Below are positions 9,843-20,952 of a stretch of 64,000 bases of DNA, in pieces. A program made the translations under genes and the position numbers. Origin of the DNA: Prostheceraeus crozeri (taxonomy: Eukaryota; Platyhelminthes; Polycladida; Euryleptidae); the NCBI GenBank assembly GCA_907163375.1, contig CAJQUW010008996.1, positions 563,001 through 627,000 on the forward strand, written 5' to 3'. Within the stretch, counting starts at the first letter, position 1; the number at the start of each line of letters is the position of its first letter. The notes under the pieces were generated by a model, which was not told where the DNA came from, did no database searches, and was given only the letters and a program-made list of their open reading frames with translations.

Positions 9843-10505
9843 ATGGATTTCCGTTTAGAGAATGACTCATCCATGATTGTCTCGGGTCCTAGTAAATCGG
9901 GAAAGTCCACGTTTGCGGCGAATATGATCAAGAATCGTCATACTTTATTTAAAAAGCCCATTCGTAAAGTCTGGTTGTATTATGGGATAGAAAGTCCATT
10001 TCATAAAGATTTACAAGATGTGATATTGAAAATGGGTGTCCCTACCCAAGATGATTTTGATCAATTGCAAGAAAATGATTTAATTATTCTCGATGATTTA
10101 CAACAGAAATCTCAAAACAATGAAACTGTTACGGGATTATTTTTAAGAGGATCTCATCATAAACGGTTTTTCGCAGTGCAAATCACACAGTATTTGCATA
10201 GTGATAAAGAACAACGTATGCGTAATGGCAATGTCCATTATTTGGTCGCGTTCAATAATCCGAGAAATCAACAACAATTGGCTCAATTCATGGGGAAAAT
10301 GCTCCCGAAAGGCAATATGAGCGTAGTGCATGATATTTTAACGACATTGGTTCAAAAATATGGGAATTATGCCTATCTCTCTATTGATTTCACTACAAAT
10401 TGTCCGTTTGAGTACCGATTTCGCACCAACTTATTTAATCCACCTATGATTGTGTTTAAGTTAAGCAAAAGTCCCAATAAACGAAAAGGGACTTTAGTGA
10501 ATTAG
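9843..10505 (+). CDS. FtsK/HerA-type genome-packaging ATPase
   Basis: 220 residues, intact from ATG 9843. Walker A is GPSKSGKST at residues 15-23 and Walker B is LIILDDL at about 80-86. Size and motifs fit the short packaging ATPase of Maverick/Polinton elements and related viruses, which pumps DNA into preformed capsids. It lies in the + strand block next to integrase and capsid genes, as usual in these elements. Its stop codon is followed closely by the next gene. It is one of the few long genes of this copy without a visible lesion. Confidence 0.85.
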   Translation: MDFRLENDSSMIVSGPSKSGKSTFAANMIKNRHTLFKKPIRKVWLYYGIESPFHKDLQDVILKMGVPTQDDFDQLQENDLIILDDLQQKSQNNETVTGLFLRGSHHKRFFAVQITQYLHSDKEQRMRNGNVHYLVAFNNPRNQQQLAQFMGKMLPKGNMSVVHDILTTLVQKYGNYAYLSIDFTTNCPFEYRFRTNLFNPPMIVFKLSKSPNKRKGTLVN

Positions 10506-10525
10506 TGGTGGTTCCCAAATCTGAA

Positions 10526-11017
10526 ATGAATGAGCACACCGGTGGCGGACAGCAAATGGGTGGTGGTGGTGACACTACCAAACTGATGTCGACCATGTTG
10601 CAACGTCAAGCGGAAGATCAGATGGTGAGAAACATGATGATGAATCCTCAACAAGCCCATCTTGACCGTATTGCACGAGATATTGTTCGTCACCGTCCTA
10701 CCGCCAATAATATCGCTGCATGGAACGCCCGTATGTATTTGTTCGATAAATATCGTCGCCAATTTTTCAATTTGGACGATGATAGTGGGAAGCGAATGGA
10801 AAAAACAACAAAACCTCTGCTCACTCACGTCGCAAAACCTCCGCTCACTCACGTCGCAGATCCACCCGTCCTCAAGAGATCTACAGGGAAAGTCGTCAAA
10901 CCTTCTGTTGTCACATCTCCCAAGACGAAGCGTTCTCCATTGAAATCATCTATCAATACTCGTTTAAGTAAAAAAAGGGTTCTTGAATTGGGATCCTATG
11001 GCTCACCATTCAAGTAA
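10526..11017 (+). CDS. Unknown basic protein, Gly-rich start and repeated Thr-His box
   Basis: The frame opens at a GTG at 10505; the first ATG is 10526. A Gly/Gln-rich N-terminus is followed by a Met-rich helical segment. Two adjacent copies of a KPxLTHVA box (near residues 100-115) and a Lys/Ser/Thr-rich basic tail come next. The stop overlaps the next ATG (TAATG at 11015-11019). Basic tail and position between ATPase and integrase suggest a DNA-binding virion protein, but no family is recognised. Confidence 0.5.
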   Translation: MNEHTGGGQQMGGGGDTTKLMSTMLQRQAEDQMVRNMMMNPQQAHLDRIARDIVRHRPTANNIAAWNARMYLFDKYRRQFFNLDDDSGKRMEKTTKPLLTHVAKPPLTHVADPPVLKRSTGKVVKPSVVTSPKTKRSPLKSSINTRLSKKRVLELGSYGSPFK

Positions 11018-12284
11018 TGGCAACGGCAGCCGCGCCAATTGCCTCCTCATTCTTATCGAGTATCTTTGGACGTTGTTGCGGCCAAGGCAACGCAGACGAC
11101 AGCGCAGAGACACAGTACACCATCACGGCGAGCTTTAATTGTTGTTCCAACGGCAATACCGCATATCTTCAACCCCCACGTCAATTCCAAGCAGATTGCG
11201 TCGATGGAGGAAGTTTTGCAGAAGATTTATTACAATCCCAAACATCCCGCTGGCTACGGAAGCGTCAATGCACTTGCTGCTGCTTCACATTATTCAAAAA
11301 CAAAAGTCAGACAATGGTTAATGCGTCAACCGACCTACACCCTTCACAAATCTCGATTGCATCGTATCAAGCCCTTGCACCCGCATCGTGTACGTGGTCC
11401 GCAAATTCAATTTCAAGCGGATATTGTCGATTATCAAACGTATGCACAGCATAATCGTGGCTACAAGTATATTCTCATGGTGATGGACATCTTTACACGC
11501 ACAGCCTGGGCATTCCCTCTCAAGACCAAGAGTGCCAAAGAAGTGTCGGGGGTTTTAGAAGCCATTTTCGCAACCATTCCCACCCCGCAACGACTACAAA
11601 CGGATCAAGGACGCGAATTTTATAACCGACCGGTGAAAGACGTCTTGGACAAGCACGCTATTGAATTGTTTTCCATCTACAGTCCCTATAAATGTGCCCA
11701 TGTCGAATGATTGAACCGTACTGTCAAGAATAAATTGGAACGTATCTTTACAGCCACCAATAACAAGAATTGGGTGGATTATATCGCAGATGTCATGTAT
11801 GCATACAATCACAGCACCCATTCATCGACAGGTTTCACCCCGATGGATGTGAATGCCTCCAATACCGAGGAAGTGAAACGAATCAATGCGAAACGTCTCC
11901 GACGAAACTATGGGAAGTTTGCAGTACCGGGGAAGTCTATCCCTGTGGGAGCACGTGTACGTATTTCACGTGATAAAGGAACGTTTGGACGGGGGTATGA
12001 AGCGAATTGGTCGACGGAAGAGTTCATTGTCTGCAACATTCTCAAGAACCCCCATGGTACCAAAATGTACAAGATCAAAGACTTCAGTGGAGAAGAGATC
12101 AATTTATGCTCAGGAATTACAAGTGATTCATCGGGAGGAAGAAATATATCAAGTGGACAAAGTGCTCAAGACCCGACGTCGGAATGGACGTACAGAATAG
12201 TTTGTGCACTGGCAAGGTTATCCGGCCTCGATGAACTCATGGGTGACAGACTTAGAACCTCTAGGTAATGTACGCCGCTATTGA
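11017..12284 (+). pseudogene. Polinton integrase with C-terminal chromodomain, inactivated
   Basis: A retroviral-type (rve) integrase. The main frame (from 11039) has the N-terminal segment seen in Polinton integrases, then Asp in FQADIV, Asp in LQTDQGREF and Glu in the HVE box, about 60 and 34 residues apart: the DDE triad. Right after the Glu is an in-frame TGA (11708-11710) where relatives have Arg, consistent with a CGA-to-TGA change. Past a frameshift near 12100 another frame carries a chromodomain-like tail (FVHWQGYP...SWVTDLEPL), broken by TAG 12198-12200 and ending at TGA 12282-12284. The ATG at 11017 overlaps the previous stop and may be the original start, which would need a further frameshift near 11080. 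Confidence 0.85.
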
Positions 12285-12294
12285 TTTTGTAATC

Positions 12295-13665
12295 ATGCAG
12301 GAACTGCATGAGGAACAACATGTGTACTTGTTGAGCAATACTCAACCCCATTTGTATGACAATAAAGCCAATCATTTCTTTACACGACTGGAAAATCCAC
12401 TTTTTATTCCTAAAGGAGAAACATGGGAAGTAGGCTTGAAAGACTTTGGGTATGTGAATAATGCGGATACGATTCCCGAAGATTGTTATATTACCGTGGG
12501 GAAAATGTATGATACGAAAGATTTGAAGACCTATTTGCCTTATTATACGATGGAAGAAACCAATGTGGTCCGTCGTCACACCATTTTTGAATCCGATGAG
12601 GAAGTGAAAAGAGTACCCATTATCACAGCGTTGGAATTATATACACGTCGTACCATTTCCAACATGATGACTGTCACGACACATCCATCCTACTTGTATT
12701 ATGGATGCAATGGTATAGAGGAAGCAGATGTCTATGTGATTGACATTGCCCCATTTTCCCTGTTTCAAATCAAGGAATTCTCCGCATTTCATTACGTCCT
12801 TGTGTTTTCCCCTCATTTGGCGGCCTCACTCTTATTGGACAAATGTGTTTATCATTTATCGTTGAAGGATGTCATTCGGATCCATACACGTCTCTCCATT
12901 CATCGAAAGGAATGTGACTTAAGGAAATATCCTGCCCATGACTATTGGTTCAGTGTGATTCCCTTACACCGCTGTCATTTTGCCAAATATGGGATTGAAA
13001 GAATGTTGGGAAATGAAATCTCAGTGCTCAATTTATTCAAACAATTAGAATGGTTTGGTGTGGGGAAATTATTGTTTAATTCGTCCAACAGTTTGTCCTT
13101 TCATGTGAAGCATGCTTCCAATTTTACATTGTCTGCTATGGATTATGGGATTATATCCGAATTGCAGAAAATAGCCAATGTTTACATTGCTCCCCCAGTT
13201 ACCTATAGGGATATACAACCCCTGAGTGATGATACGACACGTGCTGTGTGGATGTGGACGGATACCTTTGTGAGCTCTCTCAAACGCAATGCAAAGGCAC
13301 CTCCTATTCCCAGAGGGTATATAGGCCTGTTTCAAAATCTTCAGACCCGTCTTCCTAAACTGAGAGAGTTGATGAAAGCAGTGAGAATGTATCAACACAC
13401 CTTTTTCCGATTGCAACATTTGGCCTCTAAAAAATGGTTTGTTTTACCAACACGCACCATGAAAAATCAATTTATTTTCCCAGTGGAGTTCCTAAATCCA
13501 CTCTCCCCAAAAGATCGTGCAAAGGATTATCAACATCCCAAGAAAAAACATTTGCCATGGTTCAGAAACCGTATTGATCAATTGTATGACAAGATTGATA
13601 CACAGTTACACAAGATCGATCCTACCATCAATATAGCCGATGCTCCCCCACCCGTCTTGATTTAG
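12295..13665 (+). CDS. Fibre-like virion protein A
   Basis: An intact frame, 465 residues from ATG 12268 or 456 from ATG 12295. The start at 12295 is preferred because its MQELHEEQHVYLLSN resembles the start of the paralogue at 16173. The first ~55 residues form a module (LLSNTQP, ANHF, PKGETWEVGL, TIP) shared with the gene at 16173 and, from general knowledge, with a widespread protein family of Maverick-like elements. The rest is not recognised and lacks the HLRRR ending of the other two fibre-like genes. A role at the virion surface or vertex is inferred. Confidence 0.6.
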   Translation: MQELHEEQHVYLLSNTQPHLYDNKANHFFTRLENPLFIPKGETWEVGLKDFGYVNNADTIPEDCYITVGKMYDTKDLKTYLPYYTMEETNVVRRHTIFESDEEVKRVPIITALELYTRRTISNMMTVTTHPSYLYYGCNGIEEADVYVIDIAPFSLFQIKEFSAFHYVLVFSPHLAASLLLDKCVYHLSLKDVIRIHTRLSIHRKECDLRKYPAHDYWFSVIPLHRCHFAKYGIERMLGNEISVLNLFKQLEWFGVGKLLFNSSNSLSFHVKHASNFTLSAMDYGIISELQKIANVYIAPPVTYRDIQPLSDDTTRAVWMWTDTFVSSLKRNAKAPPIPRGYIGLFQNLQTRLPKLRELMKAVRMYQHTFFRLQHLASKKWFVLPTRTMKNQFIFPVEFLNPLSPKDRAKDYQHPKKKHLPWFRNRIDQLYDKIDTQLHKIDPTINIADAPPPVLI

Positions 13666-13748
13666 TCACCACCCGTTTCTTGCATACCTATATCAACACA
13701 ATGAATGCAAAGTTACGCAACATGATGCGAATCCTACGTTAACACAAG

Positions 13749-16148
13749 ATGGAAGGTGTTTTAGTCTCTAAACGATTCGGAGCCAAGAAGCGATTGTTTG
13801 ATACTGTCTTATTGAAAAATTTTCGAAAATCGATTCAAAAGGAACAAGCCACAAAATGGCCCATCATTCATCATTTAGTTCATTCCCATCCTAAAGATGG
13901 GAAAGAAAATGTATTGGCCAGTTGTGCGGATATGCAGCATGAAACGGGACAACATGCACTTCCCTTCACACCTGCGGAAAAGTATCATATCTACAACACT
14001 TATAATGTATTTGCCTATCATAGTTTGGTGGATTTGATGGAGATGTATGGGAATATTCTCCATGATTTTGAAGTGAAACAGGAACGTTTGACAAAGTTCA
14101 GAAACTTGGTGAAAGAATTCAAACCCACTGCAGGAACTGATAATCTTGACGAGATCGTTCGTGAACGAGATAGGGTGAATGAAGAAGTGACTGTGTTGAA
14201 AACGGATCTTTGTCAATTATCCAAGGAGAACAAACTGTTATTTTATGTGTCTAGACCTGAATCGTTTTATTATAAGAATTTAGAGAGTGATAAGACGTGG
14301 AGTTCTATCGTCCCCACAGGTTATTATTCGTTGGAAACCTATTTGAATACCATCTTCCCCGCCCCCATGACATGGACAATCACATCCATGTCCTATCATT
14401 ATGAACTGACCATCGATTGCACGGAGGATATGGAAATCAAGATGGACCGGCAATCTAAAGCCTATGAGATTTTCAAAGCAGAGCAAGTGACTACCTACGT
14501 GTGGGACGAATGGATCTTGGAATTTCCCCTCAGCACGATTCATGTTCCCTCCTTTATCCTTCAGAAACAAACCATGTAATTGGATGCTCTCATTGAAAAG
14601 AAGAGTGTCCCCTATGCATTGAATGGGACCCATGTCTTGCTTCGAAACGGAAAACCGACACAACAGTATAAGACCGAGGATAGGAAGCATCCCAATATTC
14701 TCAACATCAAGCATGGCGACTATTTTGAGATTTTTCATACCCTATCTCATCTCCCTAGTCCATTACGATTCAATTTACCCACGAAATACTATACCCTACA
14801 ATCATTTGTGCAAGCTTTCAATCAAGCCATCCCCCTGCCTGATATGGTGTGGGTGACGTATACAACAGTGGGTGTCTTTCACGTGCTTCACTTTAAAATC
14901 TTGGAAGGGTATTTGTTGAAAATCAATCCCCCATAACTCTGGCAACATGTGTTGAATCATAGTCATGAATATGGTATGTTCACCTATCATGAACAAACCT
15001 GTATACACTCGGAAACGCCGGAACATTGTTCTGCAAGTTACCGTCGGTATCAACAACGTCCAAAACATGTCACCCATGGGATGACATTACACATCTATGG
15101 TTTACCGGAATATACCTTTGATTATGCCAAAGGATGGAACCACACCCTCGACACCATCTTCCCATGGAAAGGGAAGGAATTGGATATCTTGTTTCAGAAA
15201 TCCTATTTCCCTTGTGCTTACGAATCGAAAGATCTGTTGGCCAATACGTGTTTACAATCCTACTTGTTTGGAGATAGACTCTCTGATAAGAAATTGTATT
15301 CACTCCCTGTAGCGTATCAAGAAGGAACCAACCTGAAAGTCTGCAAAGATAGATTGACTTCCTTTATTGGATGGTTCAGTGATGATATGCAAGGGCTCAT
15401 GACGACCATGGTGGAACGCTGGCAAGAAGACATGTTTTATCTAGTGGATGGTATGGTGTTGGAAGTGGATGTGGGAAAACAAGATATTCAATCGGTTATG
15501 GTGAATACACATCCCACACCTCGCCCTTTTCTTCATCTCTATAGCAAGACCATGAAACCGTTGCAAATCTATGATGCACGATTCAGCAAGGTTACATCAA
15601 CCCCACCCTGGACATTTCTACCTCGTTTCATCGTGTCCTCATTCCCAAAGGGAGTTATACCTTGGAAGGACTCTTTTCCAAACTCCAGGTGAATTTACAG
15701 GCGTGGACTGATTTATCCCTCTCTCTCTCTCGAAAGAACATTATTTGACGGTGAAAACCGCGGAAAATGCCTTTATTGATTTTGGAGAAGCGTTGAGTTA
15801 TCGTATAGGTCTACCCCAATCCTATTATGGACCCAATACACAGATGAAAACACTCTCTTCCCTCAGCATGACTCCCAATTTCTTCAACATTATCGTCTAT
15901 TGTGATATTGTGGCGGAAAGTATTGTGGGAGGACAGCGTGAACAAATCTTGAAAATTCATCCCATTGAAGAGAAACAACGTTTGGGGGAAATGGTGTCGT
16001 ATGAAGTGTCCAATATTATTACCCCATTTTTACATCAGCTATTGATAAGATTGAAATTCAGTTGCGTGGTGATGATGGTGAATTTATTCCGATTCATGAA
16101 GGACGATCCTATTTCAAACTCCATCTCCGCCGCAGGGAGACTAGGTAA
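13749..16148 (+). pseudogene. Fibre-like virion protein B, two stops and several frameshifts
   Basis: One long coding region in frame from 13749 to about 15600, interrupted by TAA at 14577-14579 and 14934-14936. It then shifts frame near 15600, in the CT-repeat near 15725, and again near 16025, and ends at TAA 16146-16148. A coiled-coil stretch lies near residues 135-180. At least three copies of a module of the form P-x-G/K-x-Y-[ST]-L...hhN are visible (near 14320, 14790 and 15655). The C-terminus (IEIQL..DDG..IP...GRSYFKLHLRRR) matches that of the gene ending at 18912. Presumed modular fibre or vertex protein. Two or three adjacent genes are an alternative. Confidence 0.6.
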
Positions 16149-16440
16149 TTGTATACAGAGTGACTATCAACCATGCATGAGGAAACGATTCACTTGTTGA
16201 GTAATGCTCAGCCCAATTTGTTTGCTGAAAATAGAGCCAATCATTTCAAAAATCGCTTGGTTCCTTCCATCCCCATAGTCCATGGGGATCAATGGGAAGC
16301 CGGTATCTCCGTCGTCAATTTCATCAATACCCTTCAGACAATACCCGTGGATGTAAGCTTTAGTGTGGGGGATTTGAATGATCATCCTGAGACTATTCTG
16401 ACAGTCTATACGTCCTCTATCATTCCTATCAAAACGGATT

Positions 16441-16590
16441 CACCAGGACCGCGAGGAGAACGCGGTAAACAGGGAGAGCAAGGTCCACAAGGCAAACAGG
16501 GAGAGCAAGGCAAACAAGGCAAACAAGGTGAACAAGGCAAACAAGGTGAACAAGGCAACGGGGTGAGCAAGGCAAACAGGGAGGGCAAGG
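16441..16590 (+). repeat. Collagen-like Gly-x-y coding repeat
   Basis: About 15 Gly-x-y triplets dominated by GKQ and GEQ, encoded by 9-bp repeats of the GGCAAACAA/GGTGAACAA type. A frameshift at about 16558-16562 lies inside the repeat and the Gly-x-y pattern continues in the other frame. Such repeats change length by slippage. Confidence 0.8.
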
Positions 16591-16749
16591 CATGTTTACG
16601 CGCTTCAAAATTCCACGAGGTATTTATTCGGAGAAGACGTTGATGCAGTGTTTGAATCAGAATCGACAACATGGACACAATTTCCACTTTTCTATCACTA
16701 CATTGGCGTCTAATGTCCATGTCGCATCGGTATATATTATGATGTTAAA

Positions 16750-18545
16750 TTTTTTTTTCTGCTGCAAAGTCCTTATTTATTGTATCACAAGTATAAGCAA
16801 AGCATAAGTAAAATAGAAATAAAAAATAAAATCAAAGGTAGTTAACTTCGTGGAGGTCTCTACTGTTCGGCATGCATGAAGTAATACTGGCCGCGTTCCC
16901 ACGCTGCACGGCAAGACTCAGTCGCTGTTTGAGGAATGTGGTCGACCGTGGTTCACCGCTTCTCTCACAGATCTTCTTTCCAATTACATCGACCAGATTC
17001 TTGGCGTCGTCACCCCAAGCTCCCAATGTTTCCATTGCGAATGGACATAAAATGTGGGCTCTTGTAAGGCTTTCGTATTTGCGCTTCTTTTTTTCTTCGG
17101 CGTAGGATGCTAGGCTCCCTCCTCCTTGCACACTCGTACGGATGTTACTCACTGCCAAGGTGTCAACGCAGGTGTAGTCCCATATGAGCGGTAGGTCTCT
17201 GGTCCAAGGAACGAGCGTGATGCCATCAGGTCTCTTGCCATCATCTCGGCTTAGACCGAGGGGTTCCAATACGGCGGGCACACCTGCTGAGACCAAAGCA
17301 CGGCGAATAATGTCATTAGCTTCATGGTGGCGAGCGGCTCTACCCGAGTTTAGCCGACAACTCAAGCCATGTGTACCACTTTTGTCCACCATAGCACCGC
17401 ATTTGCATTTGTGGGGAATGCAGACATCAGCGCCCAGACGCAAGGCAATGGCGATGCGTAGTTGCTCATCATTTAGTTTCAAGCCGAGGGACTGAATCGG
17501 AATTGAATTGAGCCACACACCAGCACCAGGTGCGGAAGCCGAAAGAAGGCGGCTCTTGGATTTGTCATCCGATACTGTATTGAGAAGCTGTTCGAACTGC
17601 CCTCTCACTAGAGGACGATCCCAAGCTCCCTGGCTTCCTGAGGATTCACCTATGGGTGGCTCTGACAACGGAATTTTAGCTTGCCAGATACTCTTTGCAT
17701 ACATCAGATGCGGATCCTCCAGATCATGGGCTGGCATCAGTACATTGATTGTGTCCGAAGCACTGCTGGCCGAAGCTATAAATGACGGAAGAGCCAGATC
17801 AGATGCTCGGCGAAAGCCCAGTCCTCCAAAAGATGTAGGTAGAAAAGCCTGTACATATGATTCTGGGGTGATCGCACAGTTCAAAATGGACTCCAATGAA
17901 GTTCTTTGAAGGTCGTCAAATTCCATTAAAAGATGAGGCAGGTCATAAAAAGGGTAGGTTCTCAACAAATAGAAAAGCTTCGGCATGGAAAGGCAATTCT
18001 TCAAAATGTAGAAGCTGTAGTGCGAGTCCAGGTCCTTGATGCGGTCAGTTAATTTCACCATGGCATCGACCTTCTTCTTGAAAATTGTTTCTGCAGACGG
18101 ATCAAAAAGTGGTGTTCCCAGGAGAGTAGCGCAACTCATCGTTAGCAATTTCATTCGTTCGAATAAATTGGGGCCAGTGTAATCTCCTATATGTACATGT
18201 AGATTCATGGGATCGAAAAATTCGCACTTGGATATGTTCAAACGCAACCCATATGTCTTGATGATGTATGATTGTAATGAGATCTTCATGCACTTGTTTT
18301 ATTTCTCCAATCAGACAACCATCATCTAAATACCAGAAATTCAATTCACTTTTCAACTTACAAACAAGCTTGTTAATAGCCAGGCTGAATCCCAGAGGGC
18401 CGATAGGATCTCCTTCTTGCATGCCTTCGGCTGAAAAGAGCTTGTGGTCTCCGTAGAAGAGATTTGAGTTATTGCCGTACAGTTGTCTGATGAAGGGGAA
18501 TAACTCGTTGATTTCGTCTCGATGTTCATGTTGTCTCAGTGGTAG
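16750..18545 (-). mobile_element. 5'-truncated non-LTR-type retroelement with RT and endonuclease-like domains
   Basis: Minus-strand insertion in fibre gene C. The 5' end begins inside the reverse transcriptase domain. A first frame (18554-18102) has GMQEGDPIGPLGFSLAI and the catalytic YLDDG (18318-18333). After a frameshift near 18260 a 485-residue frame (18289-16832) continues the thumb, then a CxC...H...C zinc motif and a RPDG...W-x-D/T segment resembling restriction-like endonuclease domains of R2/CRE-type elements. The 3' end has AATAAA (16781-16776 on the minus strand) and an A9 tail (16758-16750). No clear target duplication was found. Family assignment is tentative. Confidence 0.75.
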
Positions 18546-18941
18546 TACCCACACACTACAGTATGAAACTGCATCCTTTGCTCAAAGACATTCTTGGGTT
18601 TAAAACAGACTTACTCATTTCCTCACAGCAAGCGACTGCCCCTTTGAATTTGAATGCCTTCACCTACAATATTCTCCTGTATTGTAATATTGTAGGCTAT
18701 CATTATGTAGGAGGTATGAAAACAAACTGTATGTGTGTGATTATGGAGATAGTATTCATCATGAATTCCAGAATGTCACCTATCTCCCTGTGAAAAGTCA
18801 AAATGTGCAAGATATTGAAATCAAACTCATGTCGGATGACGGCCATCCCATCCCTATGACAGACGGACGGTCCTATGTAAAAATGCATCTTCGACGTCGC
18901 GCAATTAAGTAATTGTCTTTTCCCAAACACATCAAGACACG

Positions 18942-19552
18942 ATGACGAATCTCTTTTTAATCGGTAACCGAACAAATTCCTCTGGACGATTGTTTGGAAG
19001 AGGATCATTTATGCAACGAGGTGGTTGGAATAAAGTGATTGGACAGAAAACACGCATGATTAGACCACGTGTCACTGGTGTCAAGAAATCACCCATCCGT
19101 CTGCCTAAATTATTCAAAAAGAGAGTTCCCAGAAAACCCTCTCGAAAAACATCTCGAAAAGCATCGCGAAAAACATCGCAAAAGGACTTGCACATACGGT
19201 ACAGAAAAAGTTGGGAAAATCGTTACGTACGACGGAGTTTCTAAATTCTTCGAAACAAGCTGTCACGGATGCTGTCAGCTCTACCGCACAAGAAGGAGTT
19301 CACCGTCTCAAAAAGAGTGTGAAAACGCTCGCCAAACGCACCTTACAGACTGCTCCCGAACGTGTTGTAGAAGCTATTCAAAATAAAGTGAGTCGGAAAC
19401 GCATCTTCACGGATGAAGAAGGGGATAGGGTGGAAGCACCTGCTCCTAAACGTCGCCGTGGTCATGTGGACATTGCCCATCATACGAAATGGTGGAAAGG
19501 AAGTTTGATGGGGCGTTATCGCGGAGGTGCTAAACAACGCATGCTCTTTTAA
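18942..19552 (+). pseudogene. Basic pVI/core-like virion protein, one frameshift
   Basis: The first frame (18942-19244) has a Gly/Arg-rich start and a basic repeat of the (R/S)KTSRKA type. Near 19180 the sensible reading moves to a second frame (open to 19552) with an amphipathic helix, Lys/Arg-rich stretches, PKRRR and a WWKG tail. Composition, size (~200 residues) and position just before the capsid gene resemble the pVI/pX-like proteins of adenovirus-like elements, which link DNA to capsid or disrupt membranes. The identity is inferred and the frameshift is clear. Confidence 0.5.
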
Positions 19553-19588
19553 GAACTAAGCAATCTTAGGAAATCAGTACCATCGAGC

Positions 19589-20833
19589 ATGGCGGAAACA
19601 CCTGTATTATTGGATGCTCGTTACGATGTATTCCAGAGTGATAAAGTCGATGTCTCGAGTACTTCTCAGCATACGAGCGTTCTGACGCCAGTCAATGGAT
19701 TGGAAAATCCCGGTACCATTCAATTCACGGTCCCTCGACTAGCCATTCATTGGATGGATGTGTGCAATGCCTATTTTCGCGTGGAAGTACAACTCATGAA
19801 ACATGATGCGGCTAAAGGAGCAGACGTGCCATGTGAGACGTCAGATTAGGCGATTATTATCAACAATACGGCCCACTCCCTCTTTTCCGACATTACTATC
19901 CGCTTGAATGAACGGTATGACACGGAGTATGATGCAGCGACTAAGACGGTGAAGAATAACGCGGTAGAGTTTACAGATAAAGAGAATGCACTAAATAAAG
20001 CCATTCTCAAACAATGGGCAAACAACAAATTTAAACGTACCTTTGACTTTCCCCTGAAATGTAATTTGTTCCAACAAGTGATTGCTCTGCCCCCAGGCAT
20101 GCAACTGGATCTCATTTTCACCTTGAATAAACCGGAATATGCCATTTATGATATGGCACATGCTGCAGGGACGACCTCTACAAAGTACAGGTTCAAAATC
20201 ACCTCTTTCCAATTGTATATGCCCATGCTCACACCGAATGCAGAACTGCAATTGAAAACTGCGAATCGACGCAAGACAGAAGCCATTTATTATCGCTACA
20301 ATGGCATGACCGTCCAACGACAAACGATTGAACGTGGAATACAAAAGAAGACGTTTTCCAATGTGGCCGCTCTATTGAGTCCTAAACTCATCTTTTTCGC
20401 GGTTGTTCCCAGTAACTCTTGGTTTGATCCAGGAAGTCGTAAACTCTATTTTGAAAGGCATGGACTCTCTCAAGTCACCATGACCGCCAATGGTGCCATC
20501 ATGACAGGAGGAACCATCAATTGCAAAGATGACGTGATTGCTTACAGTCAATTCAATCGTGCGATTCAAGTCTATAACACTAATGAATGGTGTGGTATTG
20601 ATTTAGAGAGTTTTACCAAATACTGTTACTTTATCGCCTTTGACTGTACCTTGGATAAACAAATCGATAGTGTTCAACCCACCAATACACGTCAATATGG
20701 ACTGGAATTGCAATTTGAGAATACGACCAAGCAAAATATGGATTTATTAATGTTTGTCATTCATGACGAACAATTCTCCGTCACACCGGAGAATGCTGTC
20801 ATCTTCAGTGCGTATATCCCACCCGCTATTTAA
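19589..20833 (+). pseudogene. Major-capsid-like protein (F54H12.2-type Maverick family), one in-frame stop
   Basis: ATG 19589, about 414 residues, ending at TAA 20831-20833. An in-frame TAG at 19847-19849 interrupts residue 87 while the reading continues smoothly (IIINNTAHSLFSDITIRLN). The order of segments (a beta-rich N-terminus, the NNTAHSLFS box, the PPGMQLDLIF segment, a SWFDPGS box and a compact C-terminus) recalls the F54H12.2-like proteins found in Mavericks of many invertebrates, regarded as double jelly-roll capsid proteins. That match is from general knowledge and was not searched. It lies between the pVI-like gene and the protease, as expected for a capsid gene. Confidence 0.65.
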
Positions 20834-20952
20834 GTGTTGGCGCGCATTGACAACAACATAAGACATGTTGAAGGAGCCCGAGTATCACGTTACTCCTATC
20901 GCTTGGACACCTCTTTATCAGCATCGTCTCATTAAAGCTCAGCGTTGGCTGA

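Larger units (their letters stand above)
16173..18912 (+). pseudogene. Fibre-like virion protein C with collagen-like stalk, split by a retroelement
   Basis: ATG 16173 starts the shared N-terminal module (LLSNAQPNLF). A collagen-like Gly-x-y stretch follows (about 16441-16590), then a Y-rich module ([11 protein letters not shown]) in a shifted frame. A retroelement interrupts at about 16750-18545. Coding resumes at about 18546 with the C-terminal domain, shifts frame near 18725, and ends at TAA 18910-18912 with the same GRSY.K.HLRRR ending as gene B. Head, stalk and C-domain layout resembles phage and virus fibres. Surface attachment is inferred. Confidence 0.65.

Noticed and set aside
16406-16720. 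Cys/Pro-rich frame (PCLPCSPC pattern) on the minus strand
   Set aside because: It is the antisense of the collagen-like coding repeat.
16872-17909. Three + strand frames of 77-133 residues
   Set aside because: Antisense shadows of the minus-strand retroelement protein.
16740-18560. Target duplication of the retroelement
   Set aside because: Only a weak GATGTT match was seen near both ends, not placed consistently at the junctions.
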